Below are positions 11,380 to 20,489 of a DNA stretch of 64,000 nt, piece by piece. The stretch's first letter is position 1; each line of letters starts with the position of its first letter. A program made the position numbers and the translations under genes. The notes beneath the pieces are model-generated. The model made no database searches. It worked only from the letters and a program-made list of their open reading frames with translations, and was not told the DNA's origin. The stretch lies in NCBI GenBank assembly GCA_963971405.1, contig OZ020490.1, positions 16,827,464 through 16,891,463 on the forward strand, in the 5' to 3' direction. This DNA is from Psococerastis gibbosa. Lineage: Eukaryota; Arthropoda; Insecta; Psocodea; Psocidae.

Positions 11380-11492
11380 AAACTGAAATTGACTGTTCAT
11401 TTATTTTAAACAATTGAATTAATACCATCACGTGACGTGGTATTACCTGTATATTAACTCCGGTATTAAAATCGCCATGATCGGGCTGTTGG
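11380..11492. repeat. Partial copy of the CAGCCC MITE
   Basis: Contains CACGTGACG, a CGGTATTAAAATCG block and the terminus CGCCATGATCGGGCTG of the 27029-27398 family, ending just before the first recognised PISD exon. It supplies an in-frame ATG upstream of that exon. Confidence 0.6.
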
Positions 11493-11536
11493 TGGTCAAC
11501 AGCCTATTTTTATTATGTTTTTATTTTTGGTTTCAG

Positions 11537-11776
11537 GTGACAGTTTACACGCTTCTTCCGTTGAGAATCATGTCGCGTGTATGGGGGACGCTAACGAGTA
11601 TCAACCTACCCGTCTTCATTCGGCCAAAAATTATCTCCTTTTACGCCAAAACATTCGGAGTAGACTTAGAGGAATGCAAAGTTCAAGACCTAGGTTGTTA
11701 TAGAAATCTTTCGGAATTTTTTATACGGCCACTTCGTGAAGAGTGCAGGCCTATTGATGTTGCGTCGAATAGTGTG
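11537..11776 (+). CDS. PISD: PISD exon a
   Basis: Acceptor TTTCAG, donor GTAGGT, phase 0 at both ends. Encodes [20 protein letters not shown] and the [12 protein letters not shown] block that opens the conserved decarboxylase domain. Confidence 0.93.
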
Positions 11777-12676
11777 GTAGGTACCTGATCCAATTTTTTT
11801 TAATGCATAGTGATAAATTTTGGGACATCTCACGGAAATTATTTTCCGATGGATAGGCAATGGCTTAAGATGTGTTAAGAGGACATGCTACGTAGAAAAT
11901 GAGCACCCCAAACTTTTGTTGTTTTTATTGACTTTTTATTTGTTATTTAATTAACAAAGCAAGTCATTAAGAATTTGGCTCATGGAAGTTGTAGAAGACT
12001 GCTTCATGCATCATGTAATAGGAAATATTTAATTTTTGGTGCGTTAATTCTTTCATAAATACCAGAACGCACTAAAATTATGCGTATTCTGGGATTTTTG
12101 GAAGAACCACAAAACCGAAAAGTAAAAATACCCGATTATATGATGCACAAAGTAGTCTTCTACAACTTCCATGAGCCAAATCTTTAATGACTTGCTTTGT
12201 TAATTAAATAAAAAATTAAAAGCCCATAAAAACAAAAAATTTTGGGGTGCTCATTTTCTACGTAGCATCTCCTCTTAAGGGTAGTTACAGAAAACGTTAA
12301 ATGTGATCCGTACCCATCCTACCATGACAACATCTATCTATAGCTATGTCTTTTTTCTTATATTCCACTGATTGTGTTGCATAGATGCTGTAATTTGTAT
12401 CTATATAAAAAAATTAAGTTTGGGGCTGATTTTTCTAAATTTTTTCACCCAGTTCATAAATAAATTAACAATAAATATAGATTTCTGTTAAATTATACAA
12501 TCATGAAATTATTGTAATCGACAAGAAAGTATTAAGTAGAATCGTCAGAATATCATCAAAAGCAGGTAGTTCTGTCATTGCGCTAGTGCTTCATTGACAG
12601 TGTAGAAAGCTTTCTCTAGGAGATGGTCTCTTAGCCATTCAAGGAGATTTAAAATCAGGTGAAGTAGAGAACATTT

Positions 12677-12735
<59 letters not shown>

Positions 12736-15700
12736 GAGTTGGCAAATGTCGACATTGAAGAATGTTTTAGAATTAATTCAAAAAATAAGGACAAGCCTAA
12801 ACCCATAGTAGTACAGTTCGCATCAAAAAAAGTGAGAAATAAAATAATTACGCAGAGAAAGAAAATTATTACCCTAGACCAAGCATTGCAGAATGGGAGT
12901 AAAGAAAGAATTTACATAAACGAAAACTTGACCCGTTTCAACAAGGATCTCCTGTATAAAACTAAAGAAGAGGCAAAGAAGAGAGGGTTTAAATATGTCT
13001 GGACGTCAGAGGGTACAATATTAATGAAAAAAGAAGAAGGGACAAGAGTACAAAAAATTAGAAGTGTAGAAGACTTAGATAACTTGTAGCACTTTTGTAA
13101 AAATGTTGCAACTTTCTCAAAAAACACTGAAAATAAGATTAAGAGTGAAAATGAAAATTTTTTTTGAGCAATTTTATTGTAGGAAAGTCGATGTAATTGA
13201 AAAAGACATAAGAATGATGAATTCTAATTGTAAAGACATTAGAGTACTGCACCTTAATATAAGAAGCTTAAAAAAATACTACAATGAGTTAGAAATATTA
13301 AAAACACAAGTAAACCCTGAAATAATATCGATATGTGAAACGGATTTAAAAAGTTATGAGAAAGATTTATATAACTTGCACAATTACAATAAATTTGATT
13401 AATAAAAAAATAAAAAAAGATTAATAAAATAAATTTGATTAATAAAAAAATGGTTGCTAGAGACTCAATAGGCAAGACCTATTGAACCCACAATACCCTT
13501 AAAAAGTTGCAACATTTAGTGAAGAAGACGCCACCCCCGACAAGCGGAAGCTTTGGGGTGGTCGTGAATTGTAATTAGTCTATTTTTATTTTAAATTAAT
13601 ATAATCCCCTAGCTGGTGGAGTAACCAGCTAGGAAAAAAAAAAACTTATTATTATTAGTATTATTTTTTTTTTTTTACAGGTGTCACCTGCCGACGGAAG
13701 GATATTAAACTTCGGTAAAGTTTCTAGTTGCCAAGTAGACCAAGTAAAAGGAATTACTTATTCCTTGCAGCAGTTCTTAGGTAAGTCTAAACATATTTGC
13801 TTTTGTTTTATTAATAACTCTTCTGCTTGACCTAAATATTTCTTTTTTAGATAACCAAAAATCAGCTTTTAACAGATAGATTTAGGTGTTTTTCTAAACA
13901 TTAGTATAGTCCACGCAAAATGAGAAAAGTATGGACGTGGAATGTTTTGATCCTGTGCAATACTATAAAAATATTCTTTGCACCATTTTGTGTTACCCAT
14001 AGAAATACATTAACTGGAGCGGCGGGAGCCATAATATGCCTTACGAGGCACCCGTTAACCATAAGCCAACTATCAGAGACAAGTACCAACGCAAAAAATA
14101 TCGAAGTCTTACACATTGCAGCATAGCAGAACGGATACCTAGACCCGGTCAAAAACTCTGTACTTAGCTTGTGCAGGCTACACTTATCACTGGGTTTCCC
14201 CGCCAAATTACGTACTTCTCTTGTGCAGGCTACACTAGCAGCCATATTGATAACGGTCTCCAGCGACGGGATGGTGTTACCTTGTTGCATTGGATGCAAG
14301 GCATAACAAAAATTGTGCAAAGAATATTTTTACAGTGTTGCACAGGATCAAAACATTCCATGTCCATCTTTTTCTCATTTTGTGTGGACTATAACTAATG
14401 TTTGTGCTGTACTTTTTATTTGTGATCAATTTAGTTGATATCCCTTGCCTTGCTAAAAGACTAACCATATGTAGATCTTTTTCTACTATTCTCTTTCATT
14501 TACACAGTTTTTTTTTTAACGAGAGCAATCCATTTAAGGCTACTTTTCTTATAAACTAGGCCTATCAAATGAACAAATATTATAGATGCCGACAGATGAC
14601 ACCGAGGCGTCGCCAAGGAAAACCACTCAAATCAAGCAACTATACGGCTAAAATGTGTACTGTGTATACAAAATTCCGACTATGAGACTCAACAACGTGT
14701 GAATCTGTGTATTTTCCACATACTGGATTTTATTGCATGTAACTGTTTTGCAGGGGAGCCGACGTGGAAGGAAGAAAGAGCAACTAAGGACGGAAAACAG
14801 GGTGTCATGTTTAGAATTTTAGAAACCGAACCTGAAGCGTCGAAGCTGTCTAATGAGCAATACCTGAAAACGCTAAAAGAGAATAAAGACACAGAGTTGT
14901 ATCAGTGTGTGGTCTACCTGGCACCTGGCGACTACCATAGGTTTCATTCCCCTGTTAGCTGGACTGTCAACTTCCGAAGGCACTTTCAAGGTAATATATA
15001 TTAATAATAATATAAGGTAAGGAATAATAAAAAGCGTAGTTAGATGGTAGAGAGCCGGCCGCCATACCAAGTTGAATCCAGCGGACCAGAGCAGGTTCAA
15101 AGCTGCAAATAACTTGGTCATGTACACCGTGCCGGTAGGGAAACATGGTAGGACTTGTCCTGGTCACCTCTGAACTAATAGTGTGACCTCACTGTGTTTC
15201 CCAAATGGTTCGGAATCCACTATAATCAGGAGGTCCACTGTCCTATAGGGATGGGCAGGCATAGGACAGTCAAGTCGGGGTCGCTCTATGGGCCCAAATA
15301 TGAGGCCTATGTCGTTATTAACCCGACGAACACTACTACTACTAGATGGTAGAGAACTGGAAGGCCGAGGTTCGAAACTTAAAATAAAGGAAACCCTAAT
15401 GCTACCCATGTAGATAAAAAACGTGGCTGTCGCTGGGCATGTTGCTGACCGCAGTGGCCAAGAAAGATGAGTCATGAGCCCTCACCCGAAAATCCTCAAT
15501 GGTTTGTCGTGCTGTCTCAGCGTCTTTTTTTACAAACACAGGGTTAATATTGGTGGAGGCTATAATTGAAAAATGGAATCATAGGGACATCAGCCTGTTT
15601 GAAATAAAGCCGATTTCGGCAGTTTCTGCAAAATCAGTAATCTTGACTTTGGTATGAATCTGAGCTTCTTTGTGGTTGTTTCTTGGGGAAAGGAACTAGT

Positions 15701-17360
15701 TCGAAAGTAGCCAACATAGCCTACACAAAATCATGGGAAAAAGCAGTGGAAGCATCCTGACCATGCACCGAAAATGGCGCGGGAGTCAAAGCCTTGCAAG
15801 CTTTTTTAAGTCCCTTGTTTCCATTGAGATTGGGCAAAATATATTGATTCGAAGCAGATTTCTGCCTAAAAAAAGTCTTTCGTACTGAGAAATATTGCGC
15901 CTGGGTACCCAATTTGGATATGACCCAACAACGTTATATTTTTTTCTGCCTATGCGCCAGGCTCACGATGACGCTATCAACATACTGTATGTTTCGAGTT
16001 TTTATATTCTTTATATTTTAATTTATTTTTTATTTTTATTGCTTGTAAGTAGGAAAATTATGTCATTTAGTATAAACTCGCAGCTATGTAGCGAAAGCCA
16101 CTGATGATGTCGTGTTCTGAATACACATATATTATTATTATTTTATGCATACCGGATTTTTTTTTTCCTTCTTCGGCCGGTACTCCCCTGCGCCGAAGGA
16201 ATATATTTATAAATTAACAATTATACCCTTATAATACAAATAACCTGTGGGCCCCCAAGTTAATCAACTTGTCGGGGGCTCGCACAGTAAACGCTGTAGA
16301 TGATGCAACATGTTTTCTATTTCACGTCTGTGTTAGCAATAATAATAATAATTTAAAATAATCCAAATAATAATAACTCTTTTTTGTGCCTCTTTCACAT
16401 TTACCTTTGGCCCGTGCATTAACCAAATTGTGTTATTTTTAGGAAAGCTTCTTAGTGTAAATCCTGCGATCGCCAGTTGGATTCGGGATTTATTTTCATT
16501 GAATGAACGTGCCGCTTACATGGGATCCTGGGCTCACGGATTCTTCAGCCTCACTGCGGTAGGGGCCACTAATGTCGGCTCCATCAAAGTCTTCTTTGAT
16601 CCTGTAAGTATACCTAAGTGCGTAAAAATAACTTGCCAGAACACAGCCCTAACGTAACATCCTCAAATGGGCAGTTCAGTGCAGTGGGATTACGTAGACA
16701 TTTCGATTTTTGTTCAAAAAACGAGTGGCGTTGGGGTCTCTCGGGAGGGATGGGACTCCGATTAGGCCTTAAAGCAAAGCTTTATTCGAATAACCTATGA
16801 AGCAAACAAAATAACTTATAAATGATACCTAATAAATAATATTCACTTTGTAAAACTTCGTCATTGTATAAAAAAAAATAAACAATATATTGTATCTTTG
16901 TCAAGTAATACTGAAAATTATATTTAAGCGACTGGTTTCGGCACTTAGTCGGGCTAGACACACAAACAACACTTTTTACTTTACTCACACTTTAACCTGA
17001 CGATAGCTTTAATATAATTTGTAGTAATACTTGAAAAAGTTAAATTGTTTATTTTATTTCATACAATGACGAAGTTTTACAAAGTCAATATTTTCTGAAA
17101 TATTACTGACATTTTTTTTGTTGTTCCTATAGTCATTACATACGAATAGATGGATTGTTAAACCTCGACATCGGGATTTGGATCTGATTCAAGGCACCTA
17201 CAATCCCAGAGGCATCGAAATAGAAAAAGGCGAGCTTTTTGGAGAATTTCGACTAGGCTCAACGATTGTTATGATTTTCGAAGCACCCAAAGACTTTCAG
17301 TTCAACATCAAACAAGGACAGAAAATTAAGTATGGCGAAAGTTTAGGGGAATTCTCATAG
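11537..17360 (+). CDS. PISD: Phosphatidylserine decarboxylase proenzyme, gene span (5 exons, 5' incomplete)
   Basis: Converts phosphatidylserine to phosphatidylethanolamine in the mitochondrial inner membrane. Joining 11537-11776, 13681-13780, 14754-14990, 16443-16603 and 17133-17360 gives 321 residues with every intron GT-AG and phase-consistent. Visible motifs: [15 protein letters not shown] (catalytic Asp), [11 protein letters not shown] (His pair), [16 protein letters not shown] and [14 protein letters not shown]. In this family the LGST serine is the self-cleavage site that becomes the pyruvoyl cofactor of the alpha chain. The C-terminus (KYGESLGEF) matches the usual end. Missing is the N-terminal presequence and membrane anchor, expected as one or more exons joined in phase 0 before 11537; I could not find them and they may lie outside the window. 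Introns hold MITEs, a LINE and SINEs. Confidence 0.95.
11878..12275. mobile_element. Mariner-like MITE in PISD intron
   Basis: Inverted termini AGAGGACATGCTACGTAGAA with TA on each side. The interior shares TTAATTAA.. and GTAGTCTTCTACAACTT with the elements at 8464 and 17425. A TA duplication and internal homology suggest a Tc1/mariner-type non-autonomous element. Confidence 0.8.
12470..12665 (-). mobile_element. LINE ORF2 3' terminus relic
   Basis: The minus strand encodes [15 protein letters not shown] followed by a stop and a 3' UTR. The near-identical [14 protein letters not shown] is found on the plus strand at about 47640-47705. Both are 5'-truncated copies of one LINE family. Confidence 0.65.
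12677..12736. repeat. (ATT)n microsatellite
   Basis: About 20 ATT units directly upstream of the LINE ORF1 fragment. Confidence 0.9.
12739..13645 (+). mobile_element. Internally deleted LINE: ORF1 end, ORF2 start, 3' hairpin
   Basis: 12739-13089 encodes 116 residues with [20 protein letters not shown] and [18 protein letters not shown], the C-terminal domain of insect LINE ORF1 proteins. 13103-13402 encodes [20 protein letters not shown], the start of an ORF2 apurinic endonuclease. Most of ORF2 is missing. At 13608-13633 a perfect 10-bp hairpin with loop GGAGTA is followed by an A tract. Read as an internally deleted, inactive copy in PISD intron 11777-13680. Confidence 0.8.
13681..13780 (+). 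CDS. PISD: PISD exon b
   Basis: Acceptor TTTACAG, donor GTAAGT, enters phase 0 and leaves phase 1. Encodes [13 protein letters not shown]; the Asp (codon 13693-13695) aligns with the catalytic Asp of the family. Confidence 0.95.
13898..14401. mobile_element. TIR MITE with arms of about 95 bp
   Basis: The left arm (ATAGTCCACGCAAAATGAGA...) and the right arm (inverse of ATAGTCCACACAAAATGAGA...) are near-perfect inverted copies through GATCCTGTGCAA and TATTCTTTGCAC. The centre has been invaded by the hAT-like element at 13998-14273, so the outer element is the older one. Confidence 0.85.
13998..14273. mobile_element. hAT-like non-autonomous element, nested copy
   Basis: Flanked by an exact 8-bp duplication GTGTTACC (13990-13997 and 14274-14281). 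The interior carries GGAGCGGCGGGAGCC and GCTTGTGCAGGCTACAC. Two more copies at 55661-55936 and 58982-59226 have their own 8-bp duplications. The ends start CAT; TIR similarity beyond that is weak. Confidence 0.88.
14754..14990 (+). CDS. PISD: PISD exon c
   Basis: Acceptor TTGCAG, donor GTAATA. Encodes a charged linker and then [18 protein letters not shown], containing the conserved His residues of the active site, and WTVNFRRHF. Confidence 0.95.
15054..15342 (+). mobile_element. SINE family C with 13-bp target duplication
   Basis: Complete copy from GCCGGCCGCCATACC to (CTA)n. Flanked by exact TAGATGGTAGAGA at 15041-15053 and 15343-15355, proving retroposition. The target was itself a tRNA-like sequence (GATGGTAGAGAACTGG..AGGTTCGAAAC), so the insertion sits in another SINE's A box. 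Confidence 0.93.
15356..15480 (+). mobile_element. tRNA-like SINE interrupted by family C
   Basis: With 15041-15053 it reads TTAGATGGTAGAGAACTGG and then B box AGGTTCGAAAC, followed by GGGCATGTTGCTGACC. A related GGGCATGTTGCTGTCC block lies near 923-940. The head resembles a tRNA; it is interrupted and not functional as one. Confidence 0.5.
15481..16442. other. PISD intron remainder
   Basis: No further exon or element boundary recognised. Contains short AT-rich runs and a CTTCGGCCGGTACTCCCCTGCGCCGAAG inverted pair near 16172-16200. Confidence 0.4.
16443..16603 (+). CDS. PISD: PISD exon d
   Basis: Acceptor TTTTAG, donor GTAAGT. Encodes [20 protein letters not shown] and [19 protein letters not shown], two of the most conserved blocks of the family. 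Confidence 0.96.
16838..17092. mobile_element. TIR MITE in the last PISD intron
   Basis: Inverted termini AATATT.ACTTTGTAAAAC extend through TTCGTCATTGTAT (about 33 bp). The interior includes GACTGGTTTCGGCAC, a word shared with the loosely related elements at 54310-54520 and 56862-57181. It ends only 40 bp before the acceptor of the final exon. Confidence 0.75.
17133..17360 (+). CDS. PISD: PISD terminal exon with LGST
   Basis: Acceptor CTATAG, stop TAG at 17358-17360. Encodes [19 protein letters not shown]; the Ser codon is 17259-17261 and is the predicted serinolysis site that yields the pyruvoyl group. The short alpha chain follows it. Confidence 0.96.
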   Translation, partial: SLHTNRWIVKPRHRDLDLIQGTYNPRGIEIEKGELFGEFRLGSTIVMIFEAPKDFQFNIKQGQKIKYGESLGEFS

Positions 17361-17424
17361 TTGTTTGTGCAATTTTAATTTCCTGACCTTGAGACTGTAT
17401 AGGTAATTGTGATTTTTCTTGTTA

Positions 17425-17803
17425 AGAGTGTACATCCCGTAGGAAATTGGCAGCCCGAAATTTAATACTTTTTATTTTTTATTTCATTAACTAAGCATGT
17501 TATTAAAGATTTGGCTCATTTAAGTTGTAGAAGACTACTTCATGCATCATATAATAAGGTATTTTTAATTTTCGAAATTGTAGTTTTTTCATAAACATGA
17601 TAATAATTAATAAATAATAACTTTTCACGTAAAATGGATACCATGGAAAAACTACAATCTCGAATATTAAAAATACCGTATTATATGATGCATGAGGTAG
17701 TCTTCTACAACTTAAATGAGCCAAATCTTTAATAACTTGCTTAGTTAATTAAATAAAAAGTATTAAATTTCGGGTTGCCAATTTCCTACGGGATGTATAC
17801 TCT
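17425..17803. mobile_element. Mariner-like MITE in the PISD 3' UTR
   Basis: Inverted termini AGAGTGTACATCCCGTAGGA with TA on both sides, beginning 64 bp after the stop codon. The interior carries long complementary stretches (GTAGAAGACTACTTCATGCA and its inverse). It includes AATAAA words near 17610 and 17750 that could serve as poly(A) signals. Confidence 0.85.
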
Positions 17804-18089
17804 TAATATCTACATGAACGGTACACTTTAAACTGTATCACCAATGAAATTGCCTCGAAAATCAGTAAATATTTTACTGTTATTATAATTTAATTAGTTT
17901 CTTCGGAAGATATAAGGAATTTTTATATATTTATGAACTGAATTCTTCATCATGTTCAACCAAATGTTAGGGTTCAATTTCGTTTAACTATACATGTACC
18001 GGCTGCTAATAAATATTATTTTACTATACGACAGGAATTCAACTATGATGAATGATTAAATTTGTATTGTAAGCGCCATGAGGACGATG
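17804..18089. other. Non-coding spacer
   Basis: AT-rich, nothing recognised. Confidence 0.4.
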
Positions 18090-18362
18090 CCACAGGCCAT
18101 ACCAAGTTGAATCCACCAAAACAGAGCCTGTTAAAAACTACAGCAAAATTGGTAGTGTGCACAGAGTTGGCGGGGGAGCATGGTGGGACATGATAACGCG
18201 CTAAGGCAGTCTAAGTGCGTTTCAAGTCCTGGTCACTCCGGAATTAATGGTGTAACTTAACTATGTTCCCCAAGTGATTCGGAATCCACTTCAATCAGGA
18301 GGTCCACTTACCTTCTCCCTGAGGTGAACGAGTCTGCCCCTAGGGTGCCTCAAGTTAATAAA
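18090..18362 (+). mobile_element. SINE family C, diverged longer subfamily
   Basis: Begins CATACCAAGTTGAATCCACC and carries CAAGTGATTCGGAATCCAC. Unlike the main family it has GATAACGCGCTAAGGCAG and a 3' part CCCTGAGGTGAACGAGTCTG. The minus-strand copy at 36345-36605 shares these, defining a second subfamily. Confidence 0.7.
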
Positions 18363-18372
18363 CAGACTTACT

Positions 18373-18395
18373 CCCCCCCCCCCCCCCCCCCCCCC
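18373..18395. repeat. Poly(C) tract, 23 nt
   Basis: Uninterrupted C run directly after the family C copy; likely length-variable. Confidence 0.9.
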
Positions 18396-18399
18396 GCCA

Positions 18400-20360
18400 G
18401 GCTGACAGGGCTGCGTAAAGCAGAAATGCTGACAGCAAGCGTTGGAAAAACAGCAAAAACAACCATGATGAGGATATATTTAGCTGGGTCTGTCATTATC
18501 ATTTTTCCGTTAGACATACTGTATATTTTGAGTTTCTTTTTCTTCGTACTGTAAAACAGTATCTTTGCACATAAGATTGCCATAGCAGGAGTGTGTGCTC
18601 CAATACAACTTAATGGTTGTTTAAACTGACACTAAGTATTTTTAAAATGAAACTTCTTACGGGCAGGCTTTCAAATTCTGGCGTGCAACTTTTTGGTGTG
18701 ATGAAAAGCAGCGCCTGTATCTTGTATATCGGGAGGTTGCCCGCAAGGTATATCTAGTCTCGCTTGCCTTCTGGTATCGGAGAAGAGTGAGACATACACT
18801 CTTCTCGCTATCTTTTTTTAGTTTTATAGCCATAATTGAAAACCACTAGGTGTGCGAAGCAAATTAACAAACTGATTTGCTACCGTTTGTACGTACCTGT
18901 TTTTGAACGTTCCTTTAAACTATTATTATTTGTTGAAATGATTCAAAGGCATCAAGTTTTAGGGCAGAGATTTAGATATATTTTGTTAACAAAACAAACC
19001 TTGGTATTTTTGACTAAGCTATTAATTCCGGAAAGATATAAAAATGGTCTTGTGGAAAATTCATAGAAAATAAAAATTTTCATATTAAATTTGCATTTTC
19101 GTACTAGAATTATTATTGCTATGGAAAAACACGATAAATTGCATTAAATAGTTTTTATAGAATAATCGTAAATCAGACTGGTAAATACTCAGCTTTTTTA
19201 GAACGCTCGTATTTTTTACGAAGTTTTCATGTGACCATTCTTATGTCTTTCCGGCTGTAAGACGTGTTTATTTAGCAAAAAATACCCAGCTCTGTTTTGT
19301 TTACAAAAAATTTGGACATCTCTGCCTTATTAACTCTCCAAGCATTACTGATCTACTATGATGTTGTCTATTGAGGCATGGCAGCGTATTAAACTTTTAT
19401 CCCACTTTTGGGTTTTAGTCGTACAATTGTTACTTGGCTACCAGATTATAAATCCATGTTTCACAGAAATACTAGCCCATATTGTGTCAGGAACTCCAGG
19501 TTATGGGCTCCTCTGAAAGGTTGGGTATCGCTGCTGTACCTTTTACTAGAATTTTAAAATTGAAAATTTAATGGAAGTTGGCAGGAAAAATTAGATTCAA
19601 TAAGTTAATTGATGGAAGACAGATTTAGGCTGCCTTGTGACCTACCTTTAAAAGTAGCTAAACATGCAGGACCATGCCTAGCTGACATGGGAGGAATTGC
19701 CATTTTACTCTGGTATCTGTTAAAAATTTACCCTCTACTGGACGGAGCACTTTGTCTGGTAGAAATTTTGATAAAAGTCCAAAATTTATGGGTTAGTTGT
19801 TAGAATGGAAAATAAAGACAATTTTCTTTCTTTCTTTCAAAATAGTTTGTAAGCATTTTTAGTTAATGCGGAAAGCACAGAAAATGTATGTAAAACAACA
19901 AATTTTCCCAATTCTTATAAATTTCAGCAATTTACCGCCCTAAACAATTTGTCGTAAGCAAGACATTTCTTAAATCCGCCCTTCCAAGATGACATGCATA
20001 AGACCTTAAAGTAAAAATATTGTTTTGTTTATTGACAATTTATGTAGTACAAAATAATAGACACTTTATGATTTGTAAGCTGTTTTTCATGTACTGTCAA
20101 ATTATCCAGCTGAAAGCGCTACCTGTATTTAATTTGGCAAAGTGTGCGCAATATTAAGACAACTATATAAGATATTGCCAAATAAGGCCACCGGGGAGAA
20201 ATAGGTACATTGTATTTTGACGTGAAAAACTATTTCTGAATTGATACCCCAATTAAATGGGTCCTAATCAGAAACTTCCGGTCGAAACAGCGATGCAGGT
20301 AGCAAACGTCAAACTTGCTGCTATCTTCTTTCCTTTAAATTGCTGTTGTAAACGGTCCTT
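18400..20360. other. Intergenic stretch between PISD and the inhibitor gene
   Basis: No gene recognised. 19620-19840 ends in AATAAAGACAATTTTC(TTTC)n, a 3' end seen again at 23880-23955 and inverted at 25655-25690, probably a LINE or SINE tail. A minus-strand AATAAA at 20035-20030 lies about 340 nt beyond the inhibitor stop codon and is a candidate poly(A) signal. Confidence 0.5.
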
Positions 20361-20373
20361 ATTTCAATGCTTG

Positions 20374-20489
20374 TTAGCATAGTTTTCTTGTACATGCGAG
20401 ATCAACCCCATCGGTACTGCAGCGACAGTTGTTACACGTGGCTTGAAAAACTCCGCCTGGTGTACACACAGTTGGAGCAGATCCAGCGT
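20374..20489 (-). CDS. Pacifastin-type inhibitor exon 3 (domain 2)
   Basis: Acceptor TTTCAG, stop TAA at 20376-20374. Encodes DAGSAPTV and a complete six-cysteine domain with the CNxCxC core and CTxxxC end. It completes a GAC codon with the G left by exon 2. Confidence 0.9.

Noticed and set aside
12739-13402. Two adjacent ORFs that could be a host gene in the PISD intron
   Set aside because: Their residues match LINE ORF1 C-terminal and ORF2 endonuclease starts, and the segment ends in a LINE-like hairpin and A tract.
18324-18583. ORFs with poly-Pro or poly-Gly on both strands
   Set aside because: Artefacts of the 23-nt poly(C) tract.
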